From Bartonella taylorii 8TBB (GTDB lineage: Bacteria; Pseudomonadota; Alphaproteobacteria; Rhizobiales; Rhizobiaceae), in NCBI RefSeq assembly GCF_902825155.1, contig NZ_CADEAG010000004.1, positions 62,001-126,000 of the forward strand: DNA of 64,000 nucleotides, read 5' to 3'. The notes beneath the pieces were generated by a model. It did not search any database. It was not told where the DNA came from and saw nothing but the letters and a program-made list of their open reading frames with translations. The first letter of the stretch is position 1, and the number at the start of each line of letters is the position of its first letter. Made by a program: the position numbers and the translations under genes. Shown piece after piece: positions 54,488-63,661 of this stretch.

Positions 54488-55569
54488 TATTTAACTGCTT
54501 ACCCCTGTCTTCTCTAAAAAATATTTAAATGATACGCAAATCAACCTAAATGCTGCTTAAAATCAGCACAACTCAAAGACGCCCCCGTTCTTTTCAACTC
54601 CATTATCCCTCTCGTACAACAACAAGTGCTCGTTTAATAAAAACTTCTAAAGAACACCAATATTTATCTTTTTTAAAGATCAGAGATTACATTAAAAACT
54701 ATGGATTTAGATATTTAAAATTTCCCATGAGCATAAAAAGCTTTCAATCACTAACTGTGTCCTTCTTTATACATCTTTTAAACAACTACAACATAAGGAA
54801 ACAATATTTCTAAAAGCAATCGTAACGCTAAATAGAAGTTCTCCTTAATTTTAATAAGAGTTTATACACATAAAAAATTATCTTCTCTTCTAACATAAAA
54901 GATGTTTTACCCATAAATTCAATTATTACAGACATTTTCAAGGTAAAATTTCAAAATTTATATATAAAGTATCTAATTCAATAAATATCGGAACAAAAAT
55001 AGTCTTTCATATGATAAATTAAAAGGAGGGATATGATGAAGTGTAACAGAAATACCACATATCTTGCTACCGTCACATAGCTCGAACTTTATTAGAAATA
55101 TCTGTCCCTTAACCTAAACATCCTCATCCCCTGTATATACCTCAACAGAGCTTTACACCGAAACAAAAATCATAAATCGACTTGTACACAATGCAACCCC
55201 AAAATATTGGAAAATATAGAAGGATGAGAATATTTGCAAAACCTACATACTTCGCATTAACGCATCAACAGCATCTTTAAAGCATGGCAAATTACGGTTG
55301 CGTATATCTACATTAATTCACCTCATGCATAAAAGCTTTGAGACAAAATTTGTTCAGATATACAGAAGAGCCAAACGGTAGGCTTTAATTCTCTTTTACA
55401 AATCTCTTAATTCAACTACATAGAGATGAATAGAAAAAAGTGGTCATTTTTTTTACTCTTCAAAGAAACACACCTAAAAATAATTCAATAAAATAGGTTT
55501 TTTTTAAAAAAAATACATAGAGGGCTTGCGAAGTAAAAAGATCCTCTCTATAAGCCTCATCATTGGTTT
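54488..55569. other. Long stretch without an intact gene upstream of hom
   Basis: Over 1 kb with no convincing gene. A plus-strand frame at 54550-54813 (87 codons) looks like chance: it has a basic, low-information composition and no clear ribosome site. On the minus strand, 55243-55317 reads as a protein-like C-terminus ending FKDAVDALMRSM and a stop, but the frame is closed just upstream. A good AGGAGG followed by ATGATG lies at 55025-55038 yet opens only 15 codons. The stretch looks like decayed genes. Confidence 0.4.
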
Positions 55570-55644
55570 GCGCCCATCGTCTAGCGGTTAGGACGCCGCC
55601 CTTTCACGGCGGAAACAGGGGTTCGATTCCCCTTGGGCGTACCA
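55570..55644 (+). tRNA. tRNA-Glu (TTC)
   Basis: The acceptor stem GCGCCCA pairs with TGGGCGT (one G-T), the anticodon arm CCGCC-CTTTCAC-GGCGG carries anticodon TTC, the T-arm is GGTTCGATTCC, and CCA is encoded. Confidence 0.95.
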
Positions 55645-56422
55645 AGTTTTTCTTTCTTTAGCTAACAGGTTGATTTTACACTATTTTTTAAAAATATGGA
55701 ATACACCAATAAAGAAGAGAAAACATTTTTTAGTGTACTTTTATATGTCTGCATAAAAGAATCATCAAAGTTACCCTGCGAACGGTTTATTTCCTCTTTT
55801 TAAAGAAAATGCCTTACTGCGCGCACTGATAATTAAAAGTAAGAATTCATCGAAAATAAAATCTCTTGATAATTTTATTCTCTAATAAATTAGGATTTGT
55901 AAGCTATATTAACATAATGGACACACTGTAAGTTTTTTAGCCACACTTCACTCGATCATTTATAATCTTTTAAAGTCATTTTGAGTAAAAAGCTTATAAA
56001 GGATCCTAAAAAGTTAAACCACAATTTGGTTTATAGGACCAATTTCCCACGACAGCTTCTCTTTATTACATTGAATTTTCATCTAAATAAATACGTTACG
56101 GTCCCTTACAATTGAAATGACAATACAAAAGTATTCATAATCTTATTCACCTTACACAACAACGCAAAAACTGTAAGAGAAATTAGAATAATATAATTTT
56201 ATCAAACAACTATATAAAATACTTCACAAACAAAAAATAAATAAACCTTATATCACCAGTAAAGATTCACTCAAAGCGTGTATTTCTCAATAAAAGTATA
56301 CACCTATGATATAGCTTATTATAACATACATAAAAGCCTCTCTATCATCCCTGTTTTTACTTTTCATAATAAACTTGAAAGTGTTATAAAAAATAATATC
56401 ACTTAAACAAAAAGGACTTCTA
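55645..56422. other. Intergenic region between tRNA-Glu and icd, no gene seen
   Basis: About 780 AT-rich bases with stops in all frames. A small hairpin TAAACC/GGTTTA is present at 56015-56033. The icd promoter must lie in the last part. Confidence 0.4.
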
Positions 56423-57637
56423 ATGATAAAGATAAAAGTGGAAAACCCCGTTGTTGAAATCGATGGGGATGAAATGACCCGTATCATCTGGAAATATATC
56501 AAAGATAAATTGATCCACCCCTATCTCGACATTGATCTCAAATATTATGATCTTTCTGTCGAAAATCGAAATGCAACAAATGATCAGATAACTGTCGATT
56601 CTGCTCATGCTATTAAAGAATATGGTGTTGGTATAAAATGTGCAACTATCACGCCAGATGAAGCACGGGTTAAAGAATTTAATCTAAAAAAAATGTGGAA
56701 ATCACCTAATGGTACGATTCGCAATATTTTAGGAGGGGTCATTTTTCGTGAACCTATTATCTGCAAAAATGTTCCACGCCTCGTTCCTAACTGGACAAAA
56801 CCAATTATTATCGGACGTCATGCCTTTGGTGATCAATATAAAGCAACAGATTTTAAATTTCCTAGCAAAGGAAAATTAAGTATTAAATTTGTCGGCGATG
56901 ACAATCAAGTTATTGAGCATGACGTTTTTGACGCCCCAAGCTCAGGCGTTGCCATGGCTATGTATAACCTTGATGAATCAATTCGTGACTTTGCCCGAGC
57001 ATCTTTTAATTACGGACTACAGCGGAATCTGCCAGTTTATCTTTCAACAAAAAACACCATACTGAAAGCTTACGATGGCCGTTTTAAAGATATTTTTCAA
57101 GAAATATTTGATGCAGAATTTAAAGCTGAATTTGAAAATCGTAAATTATATTACGAACATCGCTTAATTGATGATATGGTTGCTTCTGCGCTTAAGTGGT
57201 CAGGTGGCTACGTATGGGCATGTAAAAACTATGATGGTGATGTTCAGTCTGATATCATTGCTCAAGGCTTTGGCTCCCTTGGTCTCATGACTTCTGTTCT
57301 CATGACACCAGACGGTAGAATTGTTGAAGCAGAAGCTGCACATGGCACAGTAACACGCCATTACCGTCAGCATCAAAGAGGCGAAGAAACATCAACAAAT
57401 TCTATTGCCTCCATTTTCGCATGGACACGTGGACTGGCGCACCGTGCTAAACTAGATAACAACGAAAAATTAAAAAACTTCGCCGAAACATTAGAAGAAG
57501 TTTGTATTGAAACCGTTGAAGAAGGTTTTATGACCAAAGATCTTGCACTTTTGATTGGACCTAAACAAAAATGGCTTTCTACAACAGGCTTCCTTGATAA
57601 AATTGATGAAAATCTTAAAAATGCAATGAATAATTAA
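56423..57637 (+). CDS. icd: NADP-dependent isocitrate dehydrogenase
   Basis: Icd oxidises isocitrate to 2-oxoglutarate in the TCA cycle, yielding NADPH. The 404-residue protein is of the type related to eukaryotic IDH1/IDH2, with [12 protein letters not shown] near the start, the substrate motif [14 protein letters not shown] (Ser94) and [13 protein letters not shown]. It is not the E. coli type controlled by AceK phosphorylation. AAAAAGGAC lies before the ATG. Confidence 0.95.
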   Translation: MIKIKVENPVVEIDGDEMTRIIWKYIKDKLIHPYLDIDLKYYDLSVENRNATNDQITVDSAHAIKEYGVGIKCATITPDEARVKEFNLKKMWKSPNGTIRNILGGVIFREPIICKNVPRLVPNWTKPIIIGRHAFGDQYKATDFKFPSKGKLSIKFVGDDNQVIEHDVFDAPSSGVAMAMYNLDESIRDFARASFNYGLQRNLPVYLSTKNTILKAYDGRFKDIFQEIFDAEFKAEFENRKLYYEHRLIDDMVASALKWSGGYVWACKNYDGDVQSDIIAQGFGSLGLMTSVLMTPDGRIVEAEAAHGTVTRHYRQHQRGEETSTNSIASIFAWTRGLAHRAKLDNNEKLKNFAETLEEVCIETVEEGFMTKDLALLIGPKQKWLSTTGFLDKIDENLKNAMNN

Positions 57638-57656
57638 ATTGTAATATTATTTAAAT

Positions 57657-57686
57657 TTCAAAGCTCTGCGAAAGAAGGGCTTTGAA
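57657..57686 (+). terminator. Possible terminator of icd
   Basis: TTCAAAGC and GCTTTGAA enclose a 14-base loop just 20 bases after the icd stop. No strong T-run follows. Confidence 0.4.
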
Positions 57687-57758
57687 TCTCCTCTTGGCAA
57701 ATTCAGATAACTGCCCTATAAATAAAAAAGGTCAACTCTTTACTAAATAGCAAAAACA

Positions 57759-59186
57759 GTGAAAAAGCAAAACTGGTCTGCGCTTTTATTGGGTAAGAAT
57801 GGTGTTCACTTTTTAACGTTTACGGGCGGTGTTGTGTTGCATGCCACCAACGTTTACATTGTTGTTACTATTTTGCCTTCTCTTATGAATGACATTGGCG
57901 GTGAGCTATATTATTCGTGGGTTGCGACTGTTTTTATTACAGCATCACTTCTTGGTACTTCACTTGCAACAAAAATATTAGGAAAAATAGGTCCTCGCAG
58001 AGCTTATGTTATCTCTGGGCTTATCTTTACTGTTGGAACCTTTATGTGCAGCAGCGCACCAAATATGCCGTTATTTTTAATAGGACGCTTTGTTCAAGGA
58101 TTCGGTAGCGGTTCTTTACTATCCCTATCCTATTCTATGGTACGTATTGTTTTCAGTCCATCTGTTTGGTCGCGCGCATTGAGTATTATTTCTGGAATGT
58201 GGGGAATATCAACCCTGTTAGGACCAGCTATCGGTGGCATTTCTGTGTATTATAGCGTATGGAGAGCATCCTTTTGGATCATTGGTGCATTAGCAATAAT
58301 TTTCTCGCTCATAGCCCTTAAAATTTTACCAAAAGAAAATGAAAATTTTGTTCCAACACCCTCACTCCCCCTCGCACAACTTCTCACACTCATTTTATTG
58401 ATTTTTATCATCTCTGCTGGGGGAGCTATAGATACTACAGTTGCAAAAATCTGCGGGCTATTTATTGGATTGAGTCTTCTTTTTGTTCTAGCAAAGATCG
58501 AATCATCTACGTTTTATCCTATGTTACCACGCAACTCCTTTTCCTTCTCCTCTGAGTTTTTTCCTCTTTACGCATTGATACTCGTTATGACGACAGTAGT
58601 GTACAGTATAGAGCTTTATTTTCCACTTTTTCTTCAAGAACTTCATGGACAAACCCCACTTATTGCCGGTTATATAGCATCACTTATGAGCTTGGGATGG
58701 ACATGTGGTTCCCTATCCAGTGCTGGTGTATCCGGAAAAAAAGTTCGCAGTGTTATTGTGTATTCTCCTATATTAAGCCTTTTCGGCATAAGCAGTCTTT
58801 TATGGCTCATTCCAACACAAGATTCCACATCTGGACATATTTTTATCATTTGCTTAGCATTGTTTGCTATCGGGATTAGCGCTGGCATAGCATGGCCACA
58901 TTTGCTAACACGAATCTTGCAATGTGCAAACAATGAGGACGCCTTACGTGCCAGCGAATCTCTTACCTCTGTACAACTATTTTCAGCGGCATTAAGCGCA
59001 ACACTTGCAGGAACAGTCACTAATTTAGCTGGAATCTTTAATCCTGGAGGGGTAGTAGGAATGATTTTAGCAGCAAAAACTCTTCTTGCAACTCTCATCG
59101 GTCTTTTATTTTGTCTTGGTATTCCATTTGCTCTACGTGTTTCCTATAGCATATTTAAAAATCCAACAGGACAATCAAATAACTAG
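57759..59186 (+). CDS. MFS transporter, DHA2-like
   Basis: A polytopic inner-membrane protein of 475 residues with probably 14 helices. The first helix region reads VVLHATNVYIVVTILPSLMNDIGG, followed by the motif GRFVQGFGSGSLLSLSYSMVRIVF and GPAIGGISVY, as in EmrB-like exporters. The apparent start is GTG. A proton-driven exporter is likely and the substrate is unknown. It is convergent with another MFS gene. Confidence 0.75.
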   Translation: MKKQNWSALLLGKNGVHFLTFTGGVVLHATNVYIVVTILPSLMNDIGGELYYSWVATVFITASLLGTSLATKILGKIGPRRAYVISGLIFTVGTFMCSSAPNMPLFLIGRFVQGFGSGSLLSLSYSMVRIVFSPSVWSRALSIISGMWGISTLLGPAIGGISVYYSVWRASFWIIGALAIIFSLIALKILPKENENFVPTPSLPLAQLLTLILLIFIISAGGAIDTTVAKICGLFIGLSLLFVLAKIESSTFYPMLPRNSFSFSSEFFPLYALILVMTTVVYSIELYFPLFLQELHGQTPLIAGYIASLMSLGWTCGSLSSAGVSGKKVRSVIVYSPILSLFGISSLLWLIPTQDSTSGHIFIICLALFAIGISAGIAWPHLLTRILQCANNEDALRASESLTSVQLFSAALSATLAGTVTNLAGIFNPGGVVGMILAAKTLLATLIGLLFCLGIPFALRVSYSIFKNPTGQSNN

Positions 59187-59210
59187 ACAAACGAAAAAAT
59201 GTTTTTTCTC

Positions 59211-60437
59211 TCAATAACGAAAAAAAGGTTGAGCACGCTTTTCCACATACCACGAGAAGCAAAAAATCAATAATCCACATAGAGTTAAAATACCTCCTAG
59301 AACAGCAGTATATTCATAACTATATCCCAAATTCAAAACCCATGCTCCAGATTCTGCTCCAAGAGCGTTGGCAATATTAAAAGCAGATTGCATTAACGCT
59401 CCTGCCAAAATCTGTCCATGGAGAGCAACATCCATGATTTTCGTCTGTATAGACGGCATAGCTGCAAAAGAAGTACCAACAAGAAAGCATCCTAATGCTG
59501 CCGTTAATGGAGTATAAGATAAAAAGAAAAAGAGAAAAAAAACAGACGCGCTCCAAAACATAGAAAAAAATATCATCGGTGAAGTACCAATTTTAACTGC
59601 AAATTTAGGTCCCAAAAGATTACCTACCACCATCCCCAATCCAACTAACGGCATAATAAATGGCACCCAATCAAGTGGAACACCAGAAATATGCATTAAT
59701 GTTGACTTAATATAAGTAAAAACAGAAAATAATCCCGATGCTCCAACTGCAACCATCGTCAAGAGAAACCACACCTGCTTTTTCTTCAATGCACCCAGTT
59801 CGCGTAGAGGGCTTGTTTTTGAAGGACTCAAACCCGAAGGCAAAAACTTCCAAACAAGCAAACAACATAATAAAGCAATAGCACCTACAAGAATAAAAGC
59901 AGTCTGCCAACCAACAAGCTGACCAATCCAAGTTGCACCTGGAGCTCCCAAAACCGTTGCAATTGTTAAACCCAGCATAACATAACCAACAGCTTGGGAA
60001 CGTTCATTCATTTCCACCATTGAAGATGCAACCAACGTTGCAAGCCCGAAATAGATACCATGCGGTAGACCACTGATAAACCGTAGCGCTACTAATATGC
60101 TAAAATCAGAAAAAAAGGCACTGGCAATATTTGCCAGCGCATAAAAAAACATCAATCCTATGAGAACAATTTTGCGTGATAATTTAGCTGTTGCAACAGC
60201 TAAAAGAGGTGCTCCAATCACAACTCCCAATGCATAAGCAGAAATATATTTACCAGCTGTAGGAATATCAATAGATGAACTCCGTGCCATCTCTGGCTGT
60301 AAACCCATTGCAACGAACTCTGCAGTACCAATAGCAAAACTTCCCACTGCAAGAGCTAAAATTGCCAAACGCCGTGTGCTAGAATTAATTCCTGATGCAA
60401 GAATATTTTTCCTATGAGAATTCTTCATTGTCATCAT
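59211..60437 (-). CDS. MFS transporter, AraJ/DHA1-like
   Basis: A 12-helix major facilitator of 408 residues. The first helix ends FAIGTAEFVAMGLQPEMA, a mark of the sugar-efflux/AraJ group, and GLPHGIYFGLATLVASSMV and LGAPGATWIGQLVGWQTAF follow. Export of sugars, nucleosides or drugs is typical of the group, but no substrate can be named. The gene ends 25 bases from the stop of the convergent MFS gene. A 600-base gap with a long hairpin lies upstream. Confidence 0.78.
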   Translation of the reverse strand: MMTMKNSHRKNILASGINSSTRRLAILALAVGSFAIGTAEFVAMGLQPEMARSSSIDIPTAGKYISAYALGVVIGAPLLAVATAKLSRKIVLIGLMFFYALANIASAFFSDFSILVALRFISGLPHGIYFGLATLVASSMVEMNERSQAVGYVMLGLTIATVLGAPGATWIGQLVGWQTAFILVGAIALLCCLLVWKFLPSGLSPSKTSPLRELGALKKKQVWFLLTMVAVGASGLFSVFTYIKSTLMHISGVPLDWVPFIMPLVGLGMVVGNLLGPKFAVKIGTSPMIFFSMFWSASVFFLFFFLSYTPLTAALGCFLVGTSFAAMPSIQTKIMDVALHGQILAGALMQSAFNIANALGAESGAWVLNLGYSYEYTAVLGGILTLCGLLIFCFSWYVEKRAQPFFRY

Positions 60438-61052
60438 TTCTGTATAGTGACACTATAATCATAAATATCCGTGATATAGCATAAATGAACGCGAATCCTT
60501 CTTACATCTATGCCTAAAAACTTCCAATGAAGCATTAAAATATTTTCCACAATGAAAAGAACAACATCTTTCGTTTTCTCATAGTAGCATAATAGAATTT
60601 ATTTTTTTAACTGCATAGCAGTTGCAATATTCTGTAACTTAAATGAAACTTCAGTTAATAGAATGTCTTTACTAGAAAAAATAAGCTTAGCACTTTACAA
60701 TATTAACAGTTTGCATTTTCTAGAATTTAATTCAGACCCACTCTCCTTCACATCGACTCCTAAATGAAACATCTTTTGTTAAAACTTCATTTTCAAATGA
60801 AAAAAGCACAAAGCACCCTATAAAAATGCAGTTTTCATACTTCTTTAAGAGTTCGCTAACCCCTCATTAACATTGTTGATCTAAACAATCATCAGAAACA
60901 GAAGCAAACTGTTCATCTCCGGATCAGGTAGCGCGTACCGGAGTAACAGTTTCTGTTTACTATTAAAATATATAACCGTTAAAATTATGCATTCATCTTT
61001 CAAATCAGTACAATTTTATGCTTTTAAAAAACATTTCTCAACAACCAATGTC
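60438..61052. other. Intergenic region between tgt and MFS gene
   Basis: About 615 bases with no gene seen. It holds the long hairpin at 60896-60958 and a shorter inverted repeat ATTGTT/AACAAT at about 60872-60889. Confidence 0.5.
60896..60958 (-). promoter_or_regulatory. Long hairpin downstream of tgt
   Basis: Two arms of about 21-27 bases pair with small interruptions. AAACAGAA, AAACTGTT and CTCCGG on the left match CCGGAG, AACAGTTT and TTCTGTTT on the right. The 15-base loop contains GGTAGCGCG, and part of the loop can pair in an alternative way (GGTA with TACC). It is GC-richer than its surroundings. It could be a terminator for tgt, part of a leader or a small RNA; no T-run follows on the minus strand. 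Confidence 0.5.
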
Positions 61053-62171
61053 TTATCGCCCTTGCATCCATAAAGCACGTGTTTCAGCACAAAAATCAGC
61101 ATAACATCCTTTTTCAATCGCATCACGAATTCCTTGCATAAGCTGCTGATAATAAAAAAGATTATTCCAAGTTAACAACATACCGCCAAGAGATTCACCA
61201 GATTTGATCAAATGGTGTAAATAAGCGCAACTATAATCATTTGCCGCAGGACAAAGCGACTGTGAATCAAGAGGATATGGATCCTCTGCATAACGTGCAT
61301 TACGCAAATTAATTCTACCAAAGCGTGTAAAAGCTAAACCATGACGCCCTGCACGAGTCGGCATAACACAATCAAACATATCAATACCACGAGCAACACT
61401 TTGTAAAATATCATCAGGCGTCCCTACTCCCATAAGATAACGTGGCTTATCCTCTGGCAAAATCGGACACGTAGCATCCAACACAGAAGTCATAACGCTC
61501 TGTGGTTCACCAACAGCAAGCCCTCCAATAGCATAACCTTTCAAATCCATCTCTTTTAATGCTTGGGCAGAACGTTCACGCAGTTTCATATTATCACCGC
61601 CTTGAACAATACCAAACAGTGCTTTGCCTGGATGATCGCCAAAAGCTGTTTTACAACGCTGTGCCCACCGTAATGAAAGCTCCATAGCAGCTTCTATTTC
61701 TTTTTCACTTGCAGGTAATGCAATACACTGATCTAGCTGCATCTGGATATCAGCATTAAGAAGCTCTTGAATTTCGATGGAACGCTCTGGACTCATTTCA
61801 TAGTACGCTCCATTAACATAAGAGCGAAAAATCACACCCTGTTCTGTAATTTTACGAATTCCCGCCAGTGACATAACCTGAAATCCACCAGAATCGGTTA
61901 AAATAGGCCCAGACCAGCGTGAAAATTCATGTAAGCCTCCTAAACGCGCAACGCGTTCAGCCCCCGGACGCAACATTAAATGATAAGTATTGCCCAAAAT
62001 AATATCTGCACCAAGAGCACGTATCTGATCCATATACATAGCTTTAACGGTTCCTGCCGTCCCAACTGGCATAAATGCGGGTGTACGAATACACCCACGA
62101 TCCGTTATAATTTCGCCACGACGCGCACATCCATCTTGAGCAATTTTTCTATAATGAAACGTCTTTATCAT
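61053..62171 (-). CDS. tgt: Queuine/preQ1 tRNA-guanine transglycosylase
   Basis: Tgt swaps guanine 34 of GUN-anticodon tRNAs for preQ1 in bacteria. From the ATG at 62171 the protein has 372 residues. The general base Asp93 (TDSGGFQ), the nucleophile Asp267 (MFDCV) and the bacterial-type LAVGE with Val220 are intact. The zinc site is not: the positions of the usual Cys, Cys, Cys and His read Ser305, Cys307, Ala310 and Asn336. The gene directly follows the wrecked queA. An in-frame GTG at 62174 could also serve as start. The enzyme family is certain; retained activity is inference. Confidence 0.93.
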   Translation of the reverse strand: MIKTFHYRKIAQDGCARRGEIITDRGCIRTPAFMPVGTAGTVKAMYMDQIRALGADIILGNTYHLMLRPGAERVARLGGLHEFSRWSGPILTDSGGFQVMSLAGIRKITEQGVIFRSYVNGAYYEMSPERSIEIQELLNADIQMQLDQCIALPASEKEIEAAMELSLRWAQRCKTAFGDHPGKALFGIVQGGDNMKLRERSAQALKEMDLKGYAIGGLAVGEPQSVMTSVLDATCPILPEDKPRYLMGVGTPDDILQSVARGIDMFDCVMPTRAGRHGLAFTRFGRINLRNARYAEDPYPLDSQSLCPAANDYSCAYLHHLIKSGESLGGMLLTWNNLFYYQQLMQGIRDAIEKGCYADFCAETRALWMQGR

Positions 62172-62177
62172 CACTTT

Positions 62178-63045
62178 CGTCTTTTTGATTCCATAAACTC
62201 ATATGGCTATAGAAAGAAAAGCTATGCCTCTCTTGCCAGATTCGTCATAAACTTTACGGATTGATTTTCGATTCGCTGAATATTGTAATTAGCATAAAAA
62301 AATTAAACGAGATAAATAAAGTTTTGCGCTTAGGTAATTACCATAGTAAAAATGATAATCTCATTTCATAAAAATACTGAAATATCTGATAACACAAAAT
62401 CTTAAGATACCTACGCTCATTGACTATAATTTTAATAACCGCAAAACTGTTTTTTTCAACAGAAACGCTCTTATTTCCACTCACCTTCAACCTTCACTAC
62501 CAATAATACCTAGAGAATTTAGCATTTATAAAAAAATCTCTAAATATACTATATAACCTCGGATACGGATTACTTTCACAGATAAAAATTACAGGGAATG
62601 TGAATATTTTCTAAAGCTGCCTAGTAACTTCCCTGTAAAATGTAAACCAGTAGTGGAGTCTCCTGACCACTTTTTACAAGTAAAAAGAGCTACACATTCT
62701 TATCTTCAATATCTTAAACATGCTTTGACAGCAGCATAACAGAAAAATATACATGTTGAAAAAATACATCATCGCCAATATCAATACACCTGAAATACTA
62801 CTATAGCCCAATAATCTTATATCATTCAAATTGATACCTCCCCTTCATCAGAAATCTCCTCATATCTGCTTTTGAGAGACACAAAGCAAAATAATTCTTT
62901 CATCCAGATCAACAAGGTTTTATGCAAACTGTTGTACTCAACAATTGAAATCTCTAAATTCTACTTGCATAAAAATAAGGTGACAAAGCTTAATGTGGAG
63001 AATGAACACATAACCGTAGAATCCTTTTACAGATCCAATCCGCAT
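62178..63045 (-). pseudogene. queA: Decayed queA (tRNA ribosyltransferase-isomerase)
   Basis: No open frame survives, but scattered pieces of QueA appear in the correct order and orientation on the minus strand. From the start these are ATGCGG after AAGGA (63045), LHK with a following Trp (about 62885-62930), GDDVFF (about 62770), STTGLHFT then GKLL (62634-62657 and on; QueA has PTAGLHFT), a TDIF-like piece, LPK followed by TL (about 62317-62337) and SFYS near the end (about 62191-62226; QueA has RFYSYGD). Frameshifts and stops separate them, and the region is about 200 bases shorter than a normal queA. Its place between a cyclophilin gene and tgt is where Rhizobiales carry queA. In the family QueA adds the epoxycyclopentane ring to preQ1 in tRNA. 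Confidence 0.82.
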
Positions 63046-63129
63046 CAACCATCCTTCATCGACGTAAAACAACAATCAGACAGAATACCTTCACTTGGCG
63101 ATCTTACAGCTGAAATCAATATAACTATA

Positions 63130-63642
63130 CTATTTTATATCGGCAGCAACTGCAGCTTTAATAATTGCATCAGGCTCTACAACAGGCTCACCGCGTTTAA
63201 TTTTATCGATATTTTCCATACCTTCAACAACATGCCCCCATATGGAATACTGACGATCAAGCCAAGGAGCATCGGCAAAGCAAATAAAAAACTGTGAATT
63301 AGCAGAATTCGGATTCTGGCTGCGTGCCATAGAAACTGTACCACGCTTATGAGAAAGATTTGAAAACTCTGCTGTCAAATTTGGCTTCTCTGAACCACCC
63401 ATACCTGCACGCGATAAATTAAACTTTTCACCATCCTTTTTACCAAATTGTACATCACCAGTTTGTGCCATAAAGCCATCAATAACACGATGAAAAATAA
63501 CATTATCATAAGCACCTTCACGCACGAGCTCTTTAATACGTGCAACATGGCTAGGTGCTAAATCAGCAAAAAATTCAATAACAACTCTCCCCTTCGTTGT
63601 TTCAAGGATTAAGGTATTTTCTAAATCTTTAATCTCGGCCAT
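63130..63642 (-). CDS. ppiB: Cyclophilin-type peptidyl-prolyl isomerase
   Basis: A single-domain cyclophilin of 170 residues without a signal peptide, so probably cytoplasmic. The catalytic block is FHRVIDGFMAQTGD, followed by GTVSMARSQNPNSANSQFFI and APWLDRQYSIWG. The ATG at 63642 has AGGAG nine bases upstream; longer in-frame starts overlap the preceding gene. It lies 19 bases downstream of a second cyclophilin gene and just upstream of the queA remnant. The symbol follows the cytoplasmic type and is provisional. Confidence 0.9.
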   Translation of the reverse strand: MAEIKDLENTLILETTKGRVVIEFFADLAPSHVARIKELVREGAYDNVIFHRVIDGFMAQTGDVQFGKKDGEKFNLSRAGMGGSEKPNLTAEFSNLSHKRGTVSMARSQNPNSANSQFFICFADAPWLDRQYSIWGHVVEGMENIDKIKRGEPVVEPDAIIKAAVAADIK

Positions 63643-63661
63643 ACGGCTAAACTCCTCGCAC

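Noticed and set aside
54550..54813. Open frame of 87 codons on the plus strand upstream of hom
   Set aside because: Basic, low-complexity composition, no ribosome site and no recognisable family; it lies in a stretch that looks decayed overall.
56015..56033. Small hairpin TAAACC/GGTTTA downstream of tRNA-Glu as a regulatory RNA
   Set aside because: A six-base stem in AT-rich DNA is expected by chance, and no tail or conserved motif supports it.
62872..63297. Open frame of 141 codons on the plus strand
   Set aside because: It overlaps ppiB antisense for about 170 bases and the rest covers the queA remnant, so it is a chance frame.
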